A stretch of DNA of 64,000 nt from Duganella sp. 1411 (GCF_017833525.1 NZ_JAFICD010000001.1:2294001-2358000); one strand, 5' to 3'. Shown: positions 39,390-48,926, counted from the stretch's first letter. Notes: generated by a model not told the origin, from the letters alone. Made by a program: numbers and translations.

Positions 39390-39785
39390 TTATAGTTTTA
39401 CGTCTTGCGACTCAAGTTTAATTAATGCGTCGAGAAAACCCTCGACTTTCGAAGCTTTTAAGCGGACCGCGTTAAACAGACGCCGCGTAAAAGGCGTGGG
39501 CGGAAACTCAAAATCGACCTCACCGCCTTCACCGAACAAAACAACCCGGATTCGTTCCGAGGCGGTTTCGGCAAGCCCGGATTGCGGAATGCGGCGATAC
39601 TGCTGGAACAATCCGAGCTTCTTACCCAGGTATTCGGTCTCGAAATAATAAGGAGCGACGTAATCATCGCTATTTATCAGGCCAATTGGCGCCCTACCGC
39701 TTAGCCACTCAAGCTCTCCGAACTGGGTCAATTTCAAAATCTGGGCAAGCCCACGCTCGGCTTTACTAAATTTATCCATGTTCAT
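39390..39785 (-). CDS. Hypothetical protein inserted before hscA
   Basis: 131-residue protein I do not recognise. It opens with MNMDKFSKAERGLAQILKLT, continues through LINSDDYVAPYYFETEYLGK and IRVVLFGEGGEVDFEFPPTP, and ends in a helix-rich VEGFLDALIKLESQ. There is no signal or membrane segment. The start at 39785 is supported by GGAG 7 bases upstream and by an ATGA overlap with the previous gene; a TTG 12 bases earlier is less likely. The region is less GC-rich than hscA and hscB, suggesting acquisition. Confidence 0.75.
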   Translation of the reverse strand: MNMDKFSKAERGLAQILKLTQFGELEWLSGRAPIGLINSDDYVAPYYFETEYLGKKLGLFQQYRRIPQSGLAETASERIRVVLFGEGGEVDFEFPPTPFTRRLFNAVRLKASKVEGFLDALIKLESQDVKL

Positions 39786-40219
39786 TTTCGACTCCAATCT
39801 TGGTCTACTTGATCATGTCGTAGAGATCGAACCAGGCCGATACCCCGTCCATAAATTTCGTCGAGCTGGACGCCCCTCGGGCTAACCGTGGTGCTTTGAG
39901 CCATCTCAATCAAGCCGATTAAATGCTTTGCTATCGCCAGTGAATCGCCGCTCGCCTTGCGCTTCACACTCCTGACATCCGCAAGCAAATTGCTCAGGAT
40001 TGGGAACGCTGCGGACTGGTCGAACTCGCGTTCACTCAGCAACTCATCCAGACTTTCAAGCGATTGCTGCAACTCGAGTATCAAGTTCGGCATCGTCGCC
40101 CTGAACAGATACCGCCGCTCGATTTGACGCAGCTTGATTACCGCATATAACGAAGCCAGGCCACCAATAATCTTGATCGCCTCTGAAAGATAGTCGAACA
40201 AGACTGGCCAGTCTGGCAT
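39782..40219 (-). CDS. Hypothetical membrane-anchored protein inserted after hscB
   Basis: 145-residue protein with one N-terminal hydrophobic segment (WPVLFDYLSEAIKIIGGLAS, LYAVIKL; residues about 3-30) and a cytoplasmic helical body (LILELQQSLESLDELLSERE, ALLADVRSVKRK-like segment at about 80-92, IAKHLIGLIEMAQS). No known family was recognised. Its ATG overlaps the hscB stop as TGATG and its own stop overlaps the next start as ATGA, so both inserted genes are translated with the isc operon. Base composition is lower in GC than in neighbours. Confidence 0.75.
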   Translation of the reverse strand: MPDWPVLFDYLSEAIKIIGGLASLYAVIKLRQIERRYLFRATMPNLILELQQSLESLDELLSEREFDQSAAFPILSNLLADVRSVKRKASGDSLAIAKHLIGLIEMAQSTTVSPRGVQLDEIYGRGIGLVRSLRHDQVDQDWSRK

Positions 40220-40737
40220 CAGGCATCCTCTAGTTGATGCAGCGCTCCATCTATCTCTTGCTTCATTTTTTCCAAAAACATCAGCGCGCGCACGCCTTGC
40301 GCGGCTTGCGCGTAGTCGTCGGCGTCGATCTGTTGTTCGATCTCCGCCAGCCGCTCCTTGCGCGCGGCGCGCAGTTGCTTGTCGAGCGCTTCGAGCGCGT
40401 CGGCGTCCTTGCCGGCGCGGGCCTCGCCCAGCTCTTCGCGCCACTCCATCTGCTGCATCAGGAAGGCCATCGGCATCGCCGTGTTGGACTCGGTCTGCAA
40501 ATCGACGCCATTCAACTCGCACATGTACTGCGCGCGCTTCTGCGGATTTTTCAGGGTCTGGTAGGCTTCGTTGGCGCGCGTGGCCCATTGCATCGCGACG
40601 CGCTTTTCGGCGTCGGTCGCGTTGACGAACTTGTCGGGGTGGACGCGGCTTTGCACGTCGCGGTAGGCGCTGTCGAGCGCCCCCGCGTCGACGGCGAACT
40701 TTTGCGGCAAATTGAACAGCTCAAAGTGGTTTTGCAT
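40219..40737 (-). CDS. hscB: HscB, J-domain co-chaperone
   Basis: 172-residue J protein that stimulates HscA ATPase and delivers IscU. MQNHFELFNLPQKFAVDAGA starts the J domain and RVHPDKFVNA carries the HPD motif (about residues 32-41). The C-terminal three-helix domain (MEWREELGEARAGKDADALE; FLEKMKQEIDGALHQLEDA) binds IscU. The start at 40737 was chosen over an upstream extension that overlaps iscA. It ends TGATG with the inserted gene. Confidence 0.95.
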   Translation of the reverse strand: MQNHFELFNLPQKFAVDAGALDSAYRDVQSRVHPDKFVNATDAEKRVAMQWATRANEAYQTLKNPQKRAQYMCELNGVDLQTESNTAMPMAFLMQQMEWREELGEARAGKDADALEALDKQLRAARKERLAEIEQQIDADDYAQAAQGVRALMFLEKMKQEIDGALHQLEDA

Positions 40738-40742
40738 GTCGA

Positions 40743-41066
40743 TCAGATGCGGAAGCTCTCGCCGCAGCCGCAAGCGTCTTTCTCGTTCGGGTTGTGGAAC
40801 TTGAAGCCCTCGTTGAGCCCCTCGCGCGCGAAATCGAGCTCGGTGCCGTCGATGTACGGCAGGCTTTTCGGATCGACGAACACTTTGACGCCGTGCGATT
40901 CGAAGACGCTGTCCTCGGCCGCCACTTCGTCGACATATTCCAGCTTGTACGCCAGGCCCGAACAGCCGGTGGTGCGCACGCCAAAACGCAAGCCGACGCC
41001 CTTGCCGCGACGTTCGATGTAGCGGTTGATGTGCTTAGCTGCTTTTTCGGTCAGGGTGATTGCCAT
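40743..41066 (-). CDS. iscA: IscA, A-type Fe-S carrier
   Basis: 107-residue A-type carrier. [20 protein letters not shown] opens the protein; cysteine ligands are in [10 protein letters not shown] and near the C-terminus in [11 protein letters not shown]. It accepts Fe-S clusters from IscU and passes them to target proteins. It lies between iscU and hscB in the usual isc order. Confidence 0.96.
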   Translation of the reverse strand: MAITLTEKAAKHINRYIERRGKGVGLRFGVRTTGCSGLAYKLEYVDEVAAEDSVFESHGVKVFVDPKSLPYIDGTELDFAREGLNEGFKFHNPNEKDACGCGESFRI

Positions 41067-41125
41067 TTAATTCTCCCGCACCGCTCCCGCTTGCGCGGGC
41101 ACGGCGTCGTAGTTCAACGATCCAG

Positions 41126-41515
41126 TTACGCGGCCACTGGATGCTTGGTCTGGTAATCCAGCACAGCTGCCTTGATGGCGTCTTCCGCCAGGATCGAGCA
41201 GTGAATCTTGACCGGCGGCAGCGCCAGTTCTTCGGCGATCTGCGTGTTCTTGATGGCCAGCGCCTGATCCAGCGTCTTGCCCTTGACCCATTCGGTCACC
41301 AGCGAGCTCGATGCGATGGCCGAGCCGCAGCCGTAGGTCTTGAACTTCGCGTCTTCGATCAGGCCATCGGCGCCGACCTTGATCTGCAGTTTCATGACGT
41401 CGCCGCAGGCCGGCGCGCCGACCATGCCGGTGCCGACGCTGTCATCGCCTTTTTCGAAGGCGCCGACGTTGCGTGGATTTTCGTAGTGGTCCAACACTTT
41501 TTCCGAGTAAGCCAT
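41126..41515 (-). CDS. iscU: IscU, Fe-S cluster scaffold
   Basis: 129-residue scaffold on which 2Fe-2S clusters form. MAYSEKVLDHYENPRNVGAF is the classic opening. The three cysteines lie in VGAPACGDVMKLQI, YGCGSAIASSSLVTEW and PPVKIHCSILAEDA; the last is preceded by the HscA-binding LPPVK motif. It lies between iscS and iscA. Confidence 0.98.
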   Translation of the reverse strand: MAYSEKVLDHYENPRNVGAFEKGDDSVGTGMVGAPACGDVMKLQIKVGADGLIEDAKFKTYGCGSAIASSSLVTEWVKGKTLDQALAIKNTQIAEELALPPVKIHCSILAEDAIKAAVLDYQTKHPVAA

Positions 41516-41539
41516 TTTGATGCTCCTGTGATCTTAAAA

Positions 41540-42796
41540 TTAGTGGGCTGCCCATTGGATCGAGCTGATGTCGATGCCTTCTTTGAACATGTCCCACAGC
41601 GGCGACAGTTCACGCAGTTTGTGTACCTTGGACTTCATCAGGTCGATGGCGAAGTCGATGTCCTCTTCCGTCGTGAAACGGCCGATGGTGAAACGGATCG
41701 AGCTGTGCGCCAGCTCGTCGCTGCGGCCCAGCGCGCGCAGCACGTACGACGGTTCCAGCGACGCCGACGTGCACGCCGAACCGGACGACACGGCCAGGTC
41801 CTTGACGGCCATGATCAGCGATTCGCCCTCGACGTAGTTGAAGCTGACGTTGAGGTTGTGCGGCACGCGGTGCTCCATGTCGCCGTTGATGTAGGTCTCT
41901 TCGATTTCCTGCAGGCCCTTGGCCAGGCGGTCGCGCAGCGCCTTGATGCGGGCGATTTCGGTGTCCATCTCGACCTTGGCCAGGCGGAACGCCTCGCCCA
42001 TGCCGACGATCTGGTGGGTCGGCAAGGTGCCCGAACGCAGGCCGCGCTCGTGGCCGCCGCCGTGCATTTGCGCTTCGATGCGCACGCGCGGCTTGCGGCA
42101 GACGTACAGCGCGCCGATGCCTTTCGGACCGTAGGTCTTGTGGGCGGTGAAGGTCATCAGGTCGACCTTGGTCTTTTGCAGGTCGATGACGACCTTGCCG
42201 GTCGCTTGCGCGGCGTCGCAGTGGAAGATGATGCCCTTCGAGCGGCACAGCGCGCCGATTTCGTCGATCGGCTGGATCACGCCGATTTCGTTGTTGACCA
42301 GCATGACCGACACCAGGATCGTGTCCGGGCGGATCGCCGCCGTCAGTTGCTCGATGGTGATCAGGCCGTTGTCCTGCGGCTCCAGATAGGTCGCCTCGAA
42401 GCCGACGCGCTCCAGCTCGCGTACCGTGTCCAGCACCGCCTTGTGCTCGGTCTTGACGGTGATGATGTGCTTGCCCTTGGTCTTGTAGAACTGCGCCGCG
42501 CCCTTGATGGCCAGGTTGTTCGACTCGGTGGCGCCGGAGGTCCAGATGATTTCGCGCGGGTCGGCGTTGACCAGCGCGGCGACGTGGCCGCGCGCCTCCT
42601 CGACCGCTTTCTCAGCCGTCCAGCCGTACATGTGGCTGCGCGAGGCCGGATTGCCGAACTGCTCGCGCAGGTAGGGAATCATGGCGTCGGCGACGCGCGG
42701 ATCGATCGGCGTGGTGGCCGAGTAGTCCATGTAGATCGGGAAATGCGGGGCGGTCTGGAACTTCACTGCGGCGAGGTTTTTTTCTGGGGCGTTCAT
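41540..42796 (-). CDS. iscS: IscS, cysteine desulfurase
   Basis: 418-residue PLP enzyme mobilising sulfur from cysteine for Fe-S clusters and tRNA thiolation. [20 protein letters not shown] is the N-terminus; the PLP lysine is in [16 protein letters not shown]; the persulfide cysteine is in [15 protein letters not shown]. The start at 42796 (MNAPEKN) has GGAG 8 bases upstream; the frame extends 15 codons further without support. Slightly longer at the N-terminus than the 404-residue E. coli enzyme. Confidence 0.97.
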   Translation of the reverse strand: MNAPEKNLAAVKFQTAPHFPIYMDYSATTPIDPRVADAMIPYLREQFGNPASRSHMYGWTAEKAVEEARGHVAALVNADPREIIWTSGATESNNLAIKGAAQFYKTKGKHIITVKTEHKAVLDTVRELERVGFEATYLEPQDNGLITIEQLTAAIRPDTILVSVMLVNNEIGVIQPIDEIGALCRSKGIIFHCDAAQATGKVVIDLQKTKVDLMTFTAHKTYGPKGIGALYVCRKPRVRIEAQMHGGGHERGLRSGTLPTHQIVGMGEAFRLAKVEMDTEIARIKALRDRLAKGLQEIEETYINGDMEHRVPHNLNVSFNYVEGESLIMAVKDLAVSSGSACTSASLEPSYVLRALGRSDELAHSSIRFTIGRFTTEEDIDFAIDLMKSKVHKLRELSPLWDMFKEGIDISSIQWAAH

Positions 42797-42837
42797 CTGG
42801 TAACTCCGGTTTTCTCTGTCTATATTAGCTAAAGCGC

Positions 42838-43314
42838 TCAACCAAGCGCGGCATGGTTACGGTGCATCACGACCACGTTTTGTTCAGCATTCTTTTGCTT
42901 CTGTTGATCGACCAGATCCTGCAGCGAAACGGAATCCAGATAATCAACCATCTTTTCGTTCAGCGTGGCCCACAGTTCGTGGGTCATGCAGCGCACGCCG
43001 CTGGCGGCGTCGGCGCCGTGGCAATTTTCCTTGCCGCCGCACTGGGTGGCGTCCAGCGGCTCGTCGACGGCGATGATGATGTCGGCCACCGTGACCTTGT
43101 CGGCCCGGCGCGCCAGACTGTAGCCGCCGCCCGGGCCGCGGATCGATTCGACGATCTCGTGGCGGCGCAACTTGCCGAACAACTGTTCCAGATAGGACAG
43201 CGAGATCGCCTGCCGCTGGCTGATGCCTGACAGCGTGACCGGGCCTTTGCCTTGGCGCAAAGCCAGATCGATCATCGCAGTCACAGCAAAACGGCCTTTG
43301 GTGGTCAGACGCAT
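42838..43314 (-). CDS. iscR: IscR, Fe-S-dependent Rrf2 regulator of the isc operon
   Basis: 158-residue Rrf2-family regulator. [20 protein letters not shown] and [19 protein letters not shown] are the winged helix; [16 protein letters not shown] [20 protein letters not shown] is the wing and signature. Cluster ligands lie in [20 protein letters not shown] then CMTHELW; the spacing between second and third Cys is 10 residues, longer than the 5 of E. coli IscR. It heads the operon, and a type-1 IscR site lies upstream. Confidence 0.95.
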   Translation of the reverse strand: MRLTTKGRFAVTAMIDLALRQGKGPVTLSGISQRQAISLSYLEQLFGKLRRHEIVESIRGPGGGYSLARRADKVTVADIIIAVDEPLDATQCGGKENCHGADAASGVRCMTHELWATLNEKMVDYLDSVSLQDLVDQQKQKNAEQNVVVMHRNHAALG

Positions 43315-43372
43315 CACTACCTCGGTTCAGCTAGGTTAAAATATCGACCCCACTGCTCAACGCTAAAGCCTG

Positions 43373-43398
43373 ATTAGTTGATCGATTTAGTCAAGTAT
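43373..43398 (-). promoter_or_regulatory. Predicted IscR type-1 binding site / isc promoter
   Basis: On the minus strand ATACTTGACT-AAAT-CGATCAACTAAT matches the E. coli type-1 IscR consensus (ATASYYGACTRWWWYAGTCRRSTAT) at 22 of 25 positions, with TTGACT also usable as a -35 element. It lies about 60 bases upstream of the iscR start. Autorepression by holo-IscR is inferred from the family. Confidence 0.7.
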
Positions 43399-43445
43399 AC
43401 CAAACTTTATGAAAGTTTGCCGGACGCCCCCTCGGCGCTTCCCTC

Positions 43446-44225
43446 TTACTTGCCTTTTAGCAAGCGCATCGGCTGGAACAGCGCGTGCATGTCGGGGTTG
43501 CCGATGAAGCTGAGGTTGTACGGATGCTCGGCGGTGATCTGCGGAAACTCTTTCATTACCGGCAACTTTTTCAGCAGTTCGGCGATTTTGCCCCATAGAA
43601 TCATCGTGGGTGTCTGCCGCGCCTTGGCCGCCAGGCCGGCCATCACGGTCTCGAAGAATGGCAACCAGGCTTTGGCATCCTTGACGGGCGGCACGTGGCT
43701 GCGGAACACCAGCGAGGCGTTCAACAGCAGGAAACCCTGTTCGGTCAGTTTTTGCTGCATCTCGGCCAGGGTTTGAATGTGGGTGCCGGCGCCGCTGCGC
43801 GCAAGAGTGGAAACGGCGGCCATCGCGCCGCCGCCGGTGTCTTCCAGCTTCAGTTGGCCGTCGGCGACCAACAGCATTTTCATGAAGTTGCGCAGCGATG
43901 TGGCTTTGTTGACAGGCTTGGACAGGCCGCCGCCCTCCTCGCTCGACCACAGGCTGCCGACCGCGCCGTCCATGAAGCACACGCCGGTGGCGCTGTCCGC
44001 GCGCGGGTACGGGCCTTCGCCCACTAATACATAGCGCACTTTATCCAGCGGCAGCGCGAAGGCGGCGAACAGGCGCTGCTCGGTTGGCAGGTAGGTATCG
44101 TTGGCCAGTTCGGTGAGGTAGCCGGGCGTGGCCGCCTGCATCGCGTTCAGGCCGTCGATCAGCAGTGGCCGCCAGGAGGCGTCGGCGCGCGACAGCGCAT
44201 CGAGAATGGAAGCGGGGATTGTCAT
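43446..44225 (-). CDS. Uracil-DNA glycosylase superfamily protein, non-canonical motifs
   Basis: 259-residue protein with the UDG fold order: motif A region YVLVGEGPYPRADSATGVCF (family 1: GQDPYH), a middle LLLNASLVFRSHVPPVKDAK resembling LLLN of UDG, and a C-terminal AEHPYNLSFIGN in place of HPSPLS. The family 1 catalytic Asp is Gly here and His in HPSPLS is kept as EHP. It may repair another lesion or lack glycosylase activity. It is read after the glucoamylase gene on the minus strand, about 100 bases and one repeat element downstream. Confidence 0.75.
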   Translation of the reverse strand: MTIPASILDALSRADASWRPLLIDGLNAMQAATPGYLTELANDTYLPTEQRLFAAFALPLDKVRYVLVGEGPYPRADSATGVCFMDGAVGSLWSSEEGGGLSKPVNKATSLRNFMKMLLVADGQLKLEDTGGGAMAAVSTLARSGAGTHIQTLAEMQQKLTEQGFLLLNASLVFRSHVPPVKDAKAWLPFFETVMAGLAAKARQTPTMILWGKIAELLKKLPVMKEFPQITAEHPYNLSFIGNPDMHALFQPMRLLKGK

Positions 44226-44258
44226 TACAAATAGCGGGGAAAGAAAGGCGAGATTGTA

Positions 44259-44336
44259 ACGTAGGGCGGATTAGCGTAGCGTAATCGGCCATGCGTGAGT
44301 CGCCAACGGCGCATGCATGGCCGATTACGGTGTTTC
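44259..44336. repeat. REP-like inverted repeat, copy B
   Basis: ACGTAGGGCGGATTAGCGTA (44260 on) with GCGTAATCGGCCATGCG forms the left arm; CGCATGCATGGCCGATTACG (about 44310-44329) is the right arm, which lacks the outer CCGCCTAATCCGCCC half. It lies between the glucoamylase-like and uracil-DNA-glycosylase-like genes and overlaps the end of the former. Confidence 0.8.
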
Positions 44337-45665
44337 CCCGTCCAGCCAGCCGCCGGCGAATCCGGCGCGGCGCAGGCCGGTTTGCAGATAATAGTTGCCG
44401 CGCATGATGTTCCAAGGGAAGTCGTGCAGGTAGTTTTCCACCATGATCACTGTCGGGCCTTCATTGATGCCGAAGTGGTACGGCGAGACCCAGTGCCGGC
44501 ACGCCACCCTCCCATGTGAAAACACCGTCGAGAACGATGCCTTGAAGCCGTACGGATTGGCCTCGCACAACTGCATATCCTGATAGTGGATGATGCTGGG
44601 CATGACGATTTCCGGCGCGAACGGCAGCGATGCGGCCACTGCCCACGGTGCCAAGGTACCGTCGTCCGGGCCGTACGGCACGCCGCGCGCGACATAGTCC
44701 CAGAACTTGCGCTGCACGCCGTCTATCCTGCGCGTGGCCGGCCCCGGCCCGTCGCTGGCGGTGATGCCCCAGCATAAGGCGCCATACTCCGGGAAGCCCA
44801 TCGGATTCTGGATCGCATATTGTTGCTGCACATACGTGGCGCGCCGGCTGTTCTCGAAGTAATCCGAGTCGTGCGCCCGCATGAAGTCGTCACGGATGCC
44901 GCGCAGATCCAGCCACACATGCGACATCTGGTGGATGAACAACGGTCCGGCATATAGATAGTCGATGCCGTAGACCGTCTTCCATTCGTAGGTCCGGCAC
45001 CAGGCGTCGTAGCTGTCGCGCTCGACCGGGAAGGTGGGCGAACCCAGCGCCAGCACATAAAGAATCAGCGCCTCGTCATAGCCTTCCCAGTGCCAGCGCA
45101 GAAAACCCTTGCCGGGATTCCAGCCGTGGCAGATCAGATTGTCGCGCCCGCGCATCCATTGCCAATCGACACGGCGGTACAACATGTCGGCCAGCGCGCG
45201 GATCTCGTTCTCGTCCGGAGTATCCCGGGTGAAATATTCGGCCGAGGTCAGCATGCCGGCGATCAACAGCGCCGTGTCGATGCTCGACAGCTCGCATTCC
45301 CATGCGCGGGCGCCGCTGTTCATGTCGAGGAAGTGGTAGTAGAACCCCTTGTAGCCGGTCGCGCGCGGCGATTCGCTCTGTTCGCTGTCGGCGAAAAAAC
45401 GCAGCGTGGTCAGGGTGCGGACCACGGCGTCGGCGCGCGCCATGAAGCCCTGCTCGACGCCGATCGGGTAGGCGGTCAGCGCCATGCCGACGGCGGCGAT
45501 GCTGGCCGGCCAGACTTCGGCGGTTTTGTCGCGGATCAGCCCATTGGCGGGATTGACTTCGTTGACGAAGTAGTCGAACGAGTCCTTCTGCAAGTCGTTT
45601 AACAAGGTCAGCGTGGACGTGTCGATGGTCGCTGGCGGACGCTGGGCGCGCGGCATGGTGGTCAT
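44325..45665 (-). CDS. Glucoamylase family protein (PF10091 type)
   Basis: 446-residue alpha/alpha-barrel-type protein without signal peptide. Family features are LQKDSFDYFVNEVNPANGLI, GFYYHFLDMNSGARAWECEL with the acidic ELSSIDTALLI, and GWNPGKGFLRWHWEGYDEAL, then FIHQMSHVWLDLRGIRDD and YGALCWGITASDGPGP. Related proteins act on beta-glucans or glycogen-like polymers; the substrate is uncertain. Its TAA stop (44325-44327) is provided by repeat element B, so the last codons (DGETP) may not be original. Confidence 0.88.
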   Translation of the reverse strand: MTTMPRAQRPPATIDTSTLTLLNDLQKDSFDYFVNEVNPANGLIRDKTAEVWPASIAAVGMALTAYPIGVEQGFMARADAVVRTLTTLRFFADSEQSESPRATGYKGFYYHFLDMNSGARAWECELSSIDTALLIAGMLTSAEYFTRDTPDENEIRALADMLYRRVDWQWMRGRDNLICHGWNPGKGFLRWHWEGYDEALILYVLALGSPTFPVERDSYDAWCRTYEWKTVYGIDYLYAGPLFIHQMSHVWLDLRGIRDDFMRAHDSDYFENSRRATYVQQQYAIQNPMGFPEYGALCWGITASDGPGPATRRIDGVQRKFWDYVARGVPYGPDDGTLAPWAVAASLPFAPEIVMPSIIHYQDMQLCEANPYGFKASFSTVFSHGRVACRHWVSPYHFGINEGPTVIMVENYLHDFPWNIMRGNYYLQTGLRRAGFAGGWLDGETP

Positions 45666-45837
45666 AAAAGTCCGAACAATCTAAAAGGTTTATGCTGTCA
45701 CAGCAGTAAGCTTGCAGTATGTACCTGAACACACAGATACGGCCGCCGCTTGCGATTCAATCGCACTTGCCGCACTATTTGCTGGCGAAGTTGGCAACGG
45801 CTGACTCAACGACGATGTGGCGAACGCGAGGTTCCAA

Positions 45838-47061
45838 TTGGCGACTCCAGATATTTCCCGTTTAAAAATCGACCGCGAGGCCAAGGCGCCCACGCCCGGC
45901 CAGCGTTACGGCCGCCGCTGGGGCAGGATGGTGCTGCTGGCGCTGGTCCTGGCGTTGGCCGCCGTCATCGCCACGAACTTACTCACGAGCAAGCCCGCCG
46001 TGGAAATCGTCACGGTCGCGCAGGCCTATCCGGCGCAGAACTACACGCTGCTCAACGCCACCGGCTACGTGGTGGCCCAGCGCAAGGCCGCGCTGTCGTC
46101 GAAGGCGACCGGCCGGCTGGAATGGCTCGGCGTGCTGGAAGGCTCGCACGTGAAGAAGGACCAGGTGGTCGCGCGGCTCGAAAACCGCGACGTGGAGGCG
46201 GCGCTGGGGCAGGCGCGGGCCAACGTGCAGGTCGCGCAGGCCAATCTGGAACAGGGCCGGGCCGAGTTGGGCGACGCGCAGGCGGCGTTCCAGCGCACCG
46301 CCAAACTGCTCGGCCAGAAATTCATCGCCGCCTCGGCCTACGACACGGCGCAGGCCCGGCTCAACAAGGCCAAGGCAAGCATCGCCGGCTACCAGGCCGC
46401 CATCGCCGCCGCCCGCGCCAACGCCCAGGCGGCGCAGGTGGCGGTGGACCAGACGGTGATACGGGCGCCGTTCGACGGCGTGATCCTGACCAAGAGCGCC
46501 AATGTCGGCGACAACATCACGCCCTTCTCCTCCGCCGCCGACAGCAAGGGCGCCGTCGTCACCATCGCCGACATGGACACGCTGGAGGTGGAGGCGGACG
46601 TCTCCGAGTCCAACCTGAGCAAGATCCGCGTCGACCAGCCGGTCGAAATCCAGCTCGACGCCTTCCCGGAGCTGCGCCTAGCCGGCACCGTCTCGCGCAT
46701 GGTGCCGACCATGGACCGCAGCAAGGCGACGCTGCTGGTCAAGGTGCGTTTTATCGAGCGCGATCCGCGCGTGCTGCCGGACATGAGCGCCAAGGTCGCC
46801 TTCCTCTCCCGCGCGGTGCCGGCGCAGGACAAACGTCCCGTGGCCGCCGTGCAGCCGGCGGCGATCGTCGCGCGCGGCAGTCCGCCGGCCGCGTTCCTGC
46901 TCGACGCCGGCGGCGCCAAGGTCACACGGGTGCCGGTCGCGCCGGGCCGCAAGATCGGCGAGTTGGTCGAGGTGACGGGCCTGAAGCCGGGCGACAAGGT
47001 CGTGCTGGCGCCGGACGAGGCGCTGCGGGACGGCCAGGCCGTCAAGGTGGCGAAGAAATGA
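45838..47061 (+). CDS. Periplasmic adaptor subunit of a MacAB-like ABC exporter
   Basis: 407-residue HlyD/MacA-type membrane fusion protein. One N-terminal membrane anchor (WGRMVLLALVLALAAVIATN), then lipoyl-barrel halves (YVVAQRKAALSSKATGRLEW; IRAPFDGVILTKSANVGDNI) around a long alpha-hairpin (VEAALGQARANVQVAQANLE). TTG at 45838 was chosen because GAGG lies 7 bases upstream; GTG at 45817 has no ribosome site. It overlaps the ATPase gene as ATGA and heads the four-gene exporter operon. Confidence 0.9.
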   Translation: MATPDISRLKIDREAKAPTPGQRYGRRWGRMVLLALVLALAAVIATNLLTSKPAVEIVTVAQAYPAQNYTLLNATGYVVAQRKAALSSKATGRLEWLGVLEGSHVKKDQVVARLENRDVEAALGQARANVQVAQANLEQGRAELGDAQAAFQRTAKLLGQKFIAASAYDTAQARLNKAKASIAGYQAAIAAARANAQAAQVAVDQTVIRAPFDGVILTKSANVGDNITPFSSAADSKGAVVTIADMDTLEVEADVSESNLSKIRVDQPVEIQLDAFPELRLAGTVSRMVPTMDRSKATLLVKVRFIERDPRVLPDMSAKVAFLSRAVPAQDKRPVAAVQPAAIVARGSPPAAFLLDAGGAKVTRVPVAPGRKIGELVEVTGLKPGDKVVLAPDEALRDGQAVKVAKK

Positions 47062-47753
47062 CCGAGCCGCTGGTGTTGATCGAACATCTGGTCAAGTCCT
47101 ACCGCCGTGGCGACCAGGTGGTGGAAGTGCTGCGCGATATCAGCCTGGCGATACCGGCCGGCGCCTTCACCGCGCTGATGGGGCCTTCCGGTTCCGGCAA
47201 AAGCACGCTGCTCAACCTCATCGCCGGCATCGACAAGCCCGATCGCGGCGTGCTGCGCATCGACGGCCTCGATATCGCCGGCATGGGCGAGACCGAACTG
47301 GCCAACTGGCGCGCGGCCAACGTCGGCTTCATTTTCCAGTTCTACAACCTGATGCCGGTGCTGTCGGCGTTCGAGAACGTCGAGCTGCCGCTGCTGCTCA
47401 CGCCCCTGTCGCGCCGCGAACGGCGCGAACGCGTGGCGCTGACGCTGGAGATGGTCAACCTGTCCGACCGCATGGACCACACGCCGAACGAACTGTCCGG
47501 CGGCCAGCAGCAACGGGTGGCGATCGCCCGCGCCATCGTCAGCGATCCGACATTGATCGTGGCCGACGAGCCGACCGGCGACCTTGACCGCCACTCGGCC
47601 GGCGAGATCCTGTCCCTGCTCCAGCAATTGAACCAGCAACTGGGCAAGACCATCATCATGGTCACGCACGACGCCAACGCGGCGGCGCAGGCGCGCAACG
47701 TGGTGCATCTCGAAAAAGGCGAACTGCTCGCCCACGAGCCGTGGCCCGCCTGA
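47058..47753 (+). CDS. ABC transporter ATP-binding protein (MacB/LolD type)
   Basis: 231-residue ATPase. Walker A is [17 protein letters not shown] (about residues 41-57), signature [16 protein letters not shown], Walker [14 protein letters not shown]-loop MVTHD. The [15 protein letters not shown] and TGDLD features are those of the MacB/LolD branch, which powers mechanotransmission rather than substrate translocation. It is coupled to the adaptor gene upstream, with two FtsX-type permeases downstream. Confidence 0.95.
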   Translation: MTEPLVLIEHLVKSYRRGDQVVEVLRDISLAIPAGAFTALMGPSGSGKSTLLNLIAGIDKPDRGVLRIDGLDIAGMGETELANWRAANVGFIFQFYNLMPVLSAFENVELPLLLTPLSRRERRERVALTLEMVNLSDRMDHTPNELSGGQQQRVAIARAIVSDPTLIVADEPTGDLDRHSAGEILSLLQQLNQQLGKTIIMVTHDANAAAQARNVVHLEKGELLAHEPWPA

Positions 47754-47768
47754 CGATCGATATCCACC

Positions 47769-48926
47769 ATGTACACACTGCGGTTGATCGTCAAGAACGC
47801 CCTGCGCCATAAGCTGCGCACATCGCTGACGATACTCGGCCTGGTGGTGGCGATCTTCGCCTTCGGCCTGCTGCAGACCGTCATCGACGCCTGGTACGCC
47901 GGCGCGGAGGGTGCGTCCAACACCACGCTGGTCACGCGCAACAAGACGTCGCTGGTGTTTCCGCTGCCGCTGTCGTACGAGGCGCGCATCCGCGCCGTGC
48001 CCGGCGTGACGGGGGTGGGCTACGCCAACTGGTTCCAGGGCGTCTACAAGGACCCGAAGAACTTCTTCGCGCAGTTCGCCATCTCCGGCGCCAGCTACCT
48101 GGATATCTATCCCGACTATCTGCTGCCGCCCGAGCAGCGCGCCGCCTTCCTGCGCGACCGCAAAGGCGCCATCGTGGGCCGCAAGCTGGCGAACCAGTTC
48201 GGATTCAAGGTGGGCGACGTCATCCCGCTCAAGGGCACCATCTATCCCGGCGACTGGGAGCTGGTCGTGCAAGGCATCTTCGACGGCAGGCAAAGCACGA
48301 CCAATACCGCCACCCTGTTCCTGCACTGGGACTACGTCAACGAGGCGCTCAAGAAGACCCTGCCCCGCCGGGCCAACCAGATCGGCGTGTACGTGGTGCG
48401 GATCGACGCGCCGGAAAACGCCGCCGCCGTCTCCGCCGCGATCGACAAGGAATTCAGCAACTCGCTGGCCGAGACGCTGACCGAGACGGAGAAGGCTTTC
48501 CAACTCGGTTTCGTCTCGATGTCGGAGGCGATCGTGATGGCGATCCGCGTGGTGTCGTTCGTCGTGATCGTCATCATCGCGGCGGTGATGGCCAATACGA
48601 TGGCCATGAGCGCGCGCGAACGCCTCGGCGAATACGCCACGCTCAAGGCGCTGGGCTTCGGTCCCGGCTTCCTGACGGCGATGATCCTGGGCGAATCGCT
48701 GCTGCTGTCGCTGGTCGGCGCGGCGCTCGGCATCGCCGTGCTGTTCCCGTTCGCCGCCTTCCTCGGCAGCGTGATGGGAACGATGTTTCCGGTCTTCGAG
48801 GTGACGCGGCTGACCGTGATCCAGCAGGTGGCGGCGGCGCTGGCCATCGGCGCGGTCGCGGCCATCGCGCCGGCGCTGCGGGCCACCCGCGTCAACATCG
48901 TCGAAGGCCTGCGGAGCATCGGATGA
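47769..48926 (+). CDS. FtsX/MacB-like ABC transporter permease (first)
   Basis: 385-residue permease with four membrane helices: one at residues about 19-38 ([20 protein letters not shown]), a large periplasmic domain, then three C-terminal helices ([60 protein letters not shown]). [17 protein letters not shown] is the FtsX-family coupling loop. It probably dimerises with the second permease. Its stop overlaps the next start as ATGA. Confidence 0.93.
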   Translation: MYTLRLIVKNALRHKLRTSLTILGLVVAIFAFGLLQTVIDAWYAGAEGASNTTLVTRNKTSLVFPLPLSYEARIRAVPGVTGVGYANWFQGVYKDPKNFFAQFAISGASYLDIYPDYLLPPEQRAAFLRDRKGAIVGRKLANQFGFKVGDVIPLKGTIYPGDWELVVQGIFDGRQSTTNTATLFLHWDYVNEALKKTLPRRANQIGVYVVRIDAPENAAAVSAAIDKEFSNSLAETLTETEKAFQLGFVSMSEAIVMAIRVVSFVVIVIIAAVMANTMAMSARERLGEYATLKALGFGPGFLTAMILGESLLLSLVGAALGIAVLFPFAAFLGSVMGTMFPVFEVTRLTVIQQVAAALAIGAVAAIAPALRATRVNIVEGLRSIG

